From: Acidobacteriota bacterium
Lineage (GTDB): Bacteria > Acidobacteriota > Terriglobia > Versatilivoradales > Versatilivoraceae
Direction of reading: 5' to 3'
NCBI GenBank assembly: GCA_003224725.1
Contig: QHZQ01000005.1
Coordinates: 1-33,995, forward strand
Length of the DNA stretch: 33,995 nucleotides
Position numbers and translations under genes: made by a program. Below are positions 29,776 to 33,995 of the stretch, piece by piece. The first letter of the stretch is position 1; the number at the start of each line of letters is the position of its first letter. The notes beneath the pieces were generated by a model that was given only the letters and a program-made list of their open reading frames with translations, had not been told where the DNA came from and searched no databases.

Positions 29776-30688
29776 AGCGAAATTGAAGCGCCAGCGCCAA
29801 GGCACCGAGGGTTATAACAACAGACCCCCAGAAAAGGATTGTCCAGAGTCGCTGCTGCGACACCACTGTCTCAGCCCGATTGGGATTGCCCAGGGTGAAA
29901 GCCAGTGCTACTCCTGCGACAAAACCTCCCAGATGGGCGGCATTATTGGCCCCCAGAAGTAATCCATAGACGAACCCGTAAATTGCCCAATGTACCAACT
30001 GTTGATGTAACACGCTTCCCCAGGTAGACCAGCGCTTTGACAAAACGATAGCGACCCCAATCATGCCGAATATTGCGCCGGAGGCTCCGGCCGTAGTCAA
30101 TATGGGCGGATAGTACCAGTTACTCAGCAAGAAACCAAAGGCACCGGTTGTCAAATAAAGCACCAGAAACCGCTCTTTGCCTAAGAGTTCTTCGAGTAAA
30201 GGTCCAATGAAAATCAGGGCGTAGGAATTAAAGGCTAAATGGATAATTCCAATGTGAATAAAAATCGCAGAAATGAGCCGCCACCATTGACCTCGTTGCA
30301 CCAGCCATGCCACATCGGCGCCCCATGCGGCCAGCGCCGAGGAGTTGCTCCCCCCAAGAAGCCGCTGCAGGTCCTGGGCCGAGGAATCACGATCTGTGTA
30401 GAAGATCAGCAGAAAGAAGAGGAAGTTTGCCGTTAATAAGGAGTAGGAAACCGGCGCATAGTGAGGCAAGACCTTCTGCAGTAACTTCCCTAAACCGCTG
30501 GGACGGCGGCGGAGTTTCTCACCACAGAATTCACACCGCTTTTCTCCAACAGCTACCAAGGCTCGACAGTTTGGACACATGCGGGTGGAAACCTGAGTCC
30601 CGCGCCAAAGATTCTTGAAAGACTCGATCTGTTGTTCCAGCTGGCGCCTGAAGCGTTTGATTTTCCACTCTAAACGTTGTTTGAGCAT
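29759..30688 (-). CDS. Rhomboid family intramembrane serine protease with N-terminal zinc ribbon
   Basis: 309 aa; MCPNCRALVAVGEKRCEFCGEKL, HIGIIHLAFNSYALIFIGPLLEELLG, catalytic GASGAIFGMIG, AHLGGFVAGVAL. Confidence 0.92.
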   Translation of the reverse strand: MLKQRLEWKIKRFRRQLEQQIESFKNLWRGTQVSTRMCPNCRALVAVGEKRCEFCGEKLRRRPSGLGKLLQKVLPHYAPVSYSLLTANFLFFLLIFYTDRDSSAQDLQRLLGGSNSSALAAWGADVAWLVQRGQWWRLISAIFIHIGIIHLAFNSYALIFIGPLLEELLGKERFLVLYLTTGAFGFLLSNWYYPPILTTAGASGAIFGMIGVAIVLSKRWSTWGSVLHQQLVHWAIYGFVYGLLLGANNAAHLGGFVAGVALAFTLGNPNRAETVVSQQRLWTILFWGSVVITLGALALALQFRFRSIS

Positions 30689-30874
30689 CGCAGGGATTCG
30701 GCCTCAACCCAAAGATGGGAGGTTCTCTTAATTGAAAGAGAAAGCACTCGAAGGAGTTTCGATCTTAACGCGCAGGTTTGCTCAAGGCAACTCTTTATTC
30801 AATACCGCGTCCACCCGAGCTTTAACCAAACCGGCGCTGACTCAAGGGCTCAATTTGTGCTAGACTCCGCTTCA

Positions 30875-30890
30875 AAACCTGCTATCATCC
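30875..30890 (+). promoter_or_regulatory. Extended -10 promoter candidate for ribH
   Basis: TGCTATCAT (TGnTATCAT) in the sequence ACCTGCTATCATCCAC, about 175 nt upstream of ribH. Confidence 0.35.
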
Positions 30891-31061
30891 ACTACGGCTT
30901 CCTTCGTGACTTTCAAGACTGATTGGACTGCTGATCAACCAGGAGAAGGCATGACGTTTTAAAAAATTGAGTCGTTCGGGCTGGTGCTTCAGGCAAGGAA
31001 TGAGGGTGACTAAGGAATCGCAGCGGAGACCCTCACTGCTATTCAGAAAGGGAGAACTAGG

Positions 31062-31526
31062 GTGCCTAACACCATTCAAGGAAACCTCAATTCAACCGGA
31101 ATAAAGTTCGCGATTGTGGCGAGCCGTTTCAATGATTTTATAACCAGTCGTCTTCTGAGTGGAGCCTTGGACGCTTTGGAAAGAACAGGGGCTTCGGAGG
31201 CTAACATTGCAGTCATCAAAGTGCCTGGCTCATTTGAAATTCCCTTGGTTGCAAAGAAGCTGGCGCACACCAAGAAGTATGACGCCATCATTTGTTTAGG
31301 CACCCTAATACGAGGAGAAACCCCCCATTTCGAATATATCAGCAACGAAGTGACTAAGGGAATAGCCACAGTTTCGCTGGAAGCGGGAATTCCGGTGGCC
31401 TTTGGCGTTCTGACAGCCGACACGGTGGAGCAGGCCATTGATCGAGCCGGCCTTAAATCTGGAAATAAGGGATTTGAAGCCGCCATGTCAGCGGTAGAAA
31501 TGGTCAATCTTATCAAGCAACTTTAG
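31062..31526 (+). CDS. ribH: 6,7-dimethyl-8-ribityllumazine synthase (GTG start)
   Basis: 154 aa; [80 protein letters not shown]. Confidence 0.95.
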   Translation: MPNTIQGNLNSTGIKFAIVASRFNDFITSRLLSGALDALERTGASEANIAVIKVPGSFEIPLVAKKLAHTKKYDAIICLGTLIRGETPHFEYISNEVTKGIATVSLEAGIPVAFGVLTADTVEQAIDRAGLKSGNKGFEAAMSAVEMVNLIKQL

Positions 31527-31536
31527 GGTACCGGCA

Positions 31537-31922
31537 ATGGGTGGAAGAAGGAGAGGACGTGAGCTTGCTTTACAAATGTTGTTTCAATGGGATCTATCCA
31601 AAGACTCGTTGACTAATGTCCGCGGCACTTTTTGGACCTTGAACAAAGATGTAGAGGAAGAGGTGCGGTCCTTTGCTGACCATCTGTGCAGTGGTACAGC
31701 CGAACAAATTGAAAAGATCGATCTGCTGCTTGCCCGGCACGCCGAGCACTGGCGTGTCTCGAGAATGGCCGCCGTGGACCGAAATATCTTACGGTTAGCG
31801 ACTTTTTAATTGTTGTTTGAGTTTCAAACGCCCAGAGCCGTTATCATCAATGAGGCGCTGGAGGTTGCGCGCAAATCTTTATCAACGGAATCCTGGATAG
31901 TATCCGTAAAGAGAGCGAATAG
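31537..31922 (+). pseudogene. nusB: Transcription antitermination factor NusB, disrupted by premature stop plus frameshifting deletion
   Basis: N-part MGGRRRGRELALQMLFQWDLS...RMAAVDRNILRLATF then TAA (31807-31809); same frame continues LLFEFQTPRAVIINEALEVARK; C-terminus FINGILDSIRKESE* is encoded in another frame at 31878-31922. Confidence 0.85.
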
Positions 31923-31929
31923 CCGCGGT

Positions 31930-33483
31930 ATGACGAGGGATGCACGCTTGACCGAATCCACACATGACCAGGACCTGGTAGCTCAGCGTTACCTAAAATT
32001 AGAAAAAATCAAAGAGTTAGGACATTCTGCTTACCCGCATCGTTACGATTTTACTCACACGCTTCGTCAAATTCTAAGCCGGTATCAGAACTATTCGCGA
32101 GAGCAGTTGGATGCTGAGAAAATTCATGTCCGTATTTGTGGCAGGCTGGTGGCCCTCCGAGGACATGGTAAAGCTGGTTTTTCTCATATTTCCGACGGGG
32201 ATAATCGCTTGCAAATTTACACGCGGCTGGACGCTGTGGGACCGAAGAACTTTGAGCTTTACGGTTTGCTCGACATCGGCGACTTCATTGGAGTGGAAGG
32301 GTTTTTGTTTCGCACCAAGACCAATGAACTGACAGTGCACGCCTCAAACATCAAATTTCTCGCCAAATCGTTGCTCCCGTTGCCGGAAAAGTGGCATGGC
32401 TTGACGGACGTGGAGATTCGCTATCGTCAGCGTTATCTTGATCTGATGGTCAACAAGGACGTGAGAGAGGTTTTTATGGTGAGGAGTAAAATTATTAGGG
32501 AGATGAGAAACTTTTTCGACGAGCTGGGTTACATCGAAGTGGAAACCCCCATGATGCAGCCTATGGCCGGCGGAGCGACGGCTCGTCCTTTCAAGACTCA
32601 TCATAATGCTTTGGACATGGACTTGTACCTGCGAATTGCCCCTGAGCTTTACTTGAAACGGTTGATCGTAGGTCAATTGGAAAGAGTCTACGAGATTAAC
32701 CGCAATTTTCGCAACGAAGGAATTTCTACCCAGCACAATCCAGAATTTACCATGCTGGAGTTTTATCAGTCTTATAGCGATTATCGCGACCTGATGGATT
32801 TGACAGAAACCTTGATGAAACGTTTGGCTGAGCGAATTCTGGGAAAAATGGAAGTCGAGTTTGACGGAGAAAAGATCTCTTTAGCCAGTTGGTCTCGGTA
32901 TTCTCTCAAAGAAGCCCTTCTCAAATACTGGCCGGAAGAATGTCCGCCAAGGCCTGAAATCAAAGACCTGGAGGAGTTCGCCCGGCTGCAGCAACTCTCC
33001 ATTCGCTGGAATGCCTATGCAGCGGCGCATGCATTGGAAACCGTTCCTGTAAACCAGGATGTTTCCAGAGGAGAAATGCAGGGAGCTTTGTTTGAGACTG
33101 TCGTCGAAAGATTCCTATTGCAACCCACCCTTATTTACGACTATCCGATCGAGTTATCACCCTTGAGCAAAACCAAAGCCGATGACCCTGCGCTGGTCGA
33201 GAGGTTTGAGCTCTACATTGGGCGAATGGAGATTGCCAATGCTTACAGTGAGCTGAACGATCCGGAAGAACAGAAAAGAAGGTTCGAATCTCAGGCGGCT
33301 GAATGGGAAAAAGGAGACGAAGAAGCTCACCAAATGGATTCAGACTACGTCCGGGCCTTGCGCTACGGAATGCCTCCTGCCGCCGGTGAAGGTATCGGGA
33401 TTGATCGTTTGGCGATGCTCTTTACCAATTCCCGTTCCATTCGCGATGTCATTCTCTTTCCTCATATGCGACCTGAAAAATAG
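31930..33483 (+). CDS. lysS: Lysyl-tRNA synthetase, class II
   Basis: YRQRYLDLMVNKDVREVFMVRSKIIREMRNFFDELGYIEVETPMMQPMAGGATARPF, RNFRNEGISTQHNPEFTMLEFYQSYSDY, GEGIGIDRLAMLFTNSRSIRDVILFPHMRPEK; ORF-track start 31810 actually takes in the nusB 3' part. Confidence 0.95.
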   Translation: MTRDARLTESTHDQDLVAQRYLKLEKIKELGHSAYPHRYDFTHTLRQILSRYQNYSREQLDAEKIHVRICGRLVALRGHGKAGFSHISDGDNRLQIYTRLDAVGPKNFELYGLLDIGDFIGVEGFLFRTKTNELTVHASNIKFLAKSLLPLPEKWHGLTDVEIRYRQRYLDLMVNKDVREVFMVRSKIIREMRNFFDELGYIEVETPMMQPMAGGATARPFKTHHNALDMDLYLRIAPELYLKRLIVGQLERVYEINRNFRNEGISTQHNPEFTMLEFYQSYSDYRDLMDLTETLMKRLAERILGKMEVEFDGEKISLASWSRYSLKEALLKYWPEECPPRPEIKDLEEFARLQQLSIRWNAYAAAHALETVPVNQDVSRGEMQGALFETVVERFLLQPTLIYDYPIELSPLSKTKADDPALVERFELYIGRMEIANAYSELNDPEEQKRRFESQAAEWEKGDEEAHQMDSDYVRALRYGMPPAAGEGIGIDRLAMLFTNSRSIRDVILFPHMRPEK

Positions 33484-33492
33484 AGATGCATT

Positions 33493-33995
33493 ATGAAGTT
33501 TGAGCTGTACGTAGCCCTGCGATATCTCAAAGCCAAGCGAAAACAAGCCGTCATCTCCGTGATTACGGTGATCTCGATTCTGGGAGTCACGGCGGGCGTC
33601 ATGGCGTTGATTGTAGCGCTGGCGATTAGCACGGGATTTCGGGAGGACTTGCAGAGTAAGTTGCTTCGCGGCACCGCCCACATTAATGTCATGAATATTC
33701 AAGTCCTGGACGGGATTGCCAACTACCCAGAGCTGGTGGCAAAAATCAAAGCCGTAGACGGCGTTCGCAGCGCCTTGCCAACAATTTACCAAAATGTTCT
33801 GCTAAGCAGCGGTCGTCAAACCCCCGCGATATTAAAGGGAATAGCTGTCGACGATCCCACTTTTTTTTCTGACGGGTTTTTTACTATTAGGCAAGGCAAC
33901 ATACGAGAATTGATTACGAATCCGGATGACCCTGTGAGAGACAAGATTGCGATCGGGGATGAAATGGCCCAGAGGTTGGGCACTTTTGTGGGAGA
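33493..33995 (+). CDS. LolC/LolE-type lipoprotein-releasing ABC transporter permease (partial, runs off window)
   Basis: MKFELYVALRYLKAKRKQAVISVITVISILGVTAGVMALIVALAISTGFREDLQSKLLRGTAHINVMN...; typical LolC/E N-terminus. Confidence 0.88.
   Translation, partial: MKFELYVALRYLKAKRKQAVISVITVISILGVTAGVMALIVALAISTGFREDLQSKLLRGTAHINVMNIQVLDGIANYPELVAKIKAVDGVRSALPTIYQNVLLSSGRQTPAILKGIAVDDPTFFSDGFFTIRQGNIRELITNPDDPVRDKIAIGDEMAQRLGTFVG

Overview
The window is about 34 kb of chromosomal bacterial DNA. The gene content, GC level and REP-like intergenic DNA would fit an Acidobacteriota-like genome, but that is inference only. Left to right it contains: a truncated TPR gene (-); a secreted two-domain esterase-like protein (-); an NtrX/NtrY-like two-component pair (-); a type IV pilus cluster pilB-pilT-pilC-pilS-pilR (+); a small protein resembling the UvrD/PcrA C-terminal Tudor-like domain; a zinc-ribbon/PspC protein; an aldehyde dehydrogenase; a TPR protein; galU; selB after a long hairpin-rich intergenic region; a sulfur/persulfide-type operon (ArsR-rhodanese regulator, rhodanese-MBL protein, MFS transporter; -) with an AT-rich palindrome at the regulator start; a hybrid histidine kinase; an M20 deacylase; a DUF2461-like protein; a zinc-ribbon rhomboid protease (-); ribH; nusB; lysS; and a partial LolC/E permease. 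The strongest anomaly is nusB. It has an in-frame stop replacing the conserved Glu codon, followed by a short frameshifting deletion, yet its recognisable C-terminus and original stop lie just before lysS. Other points of interest are the ArsR-rhodanese operon with its operator-like palindrome, the structured selB upstream region, the stand-alone Tudor-like protein with a hairpin leader, and two REP-like intergenic elements. I found no CRISPR array, rRNA, tRNA or transposase that I could support.
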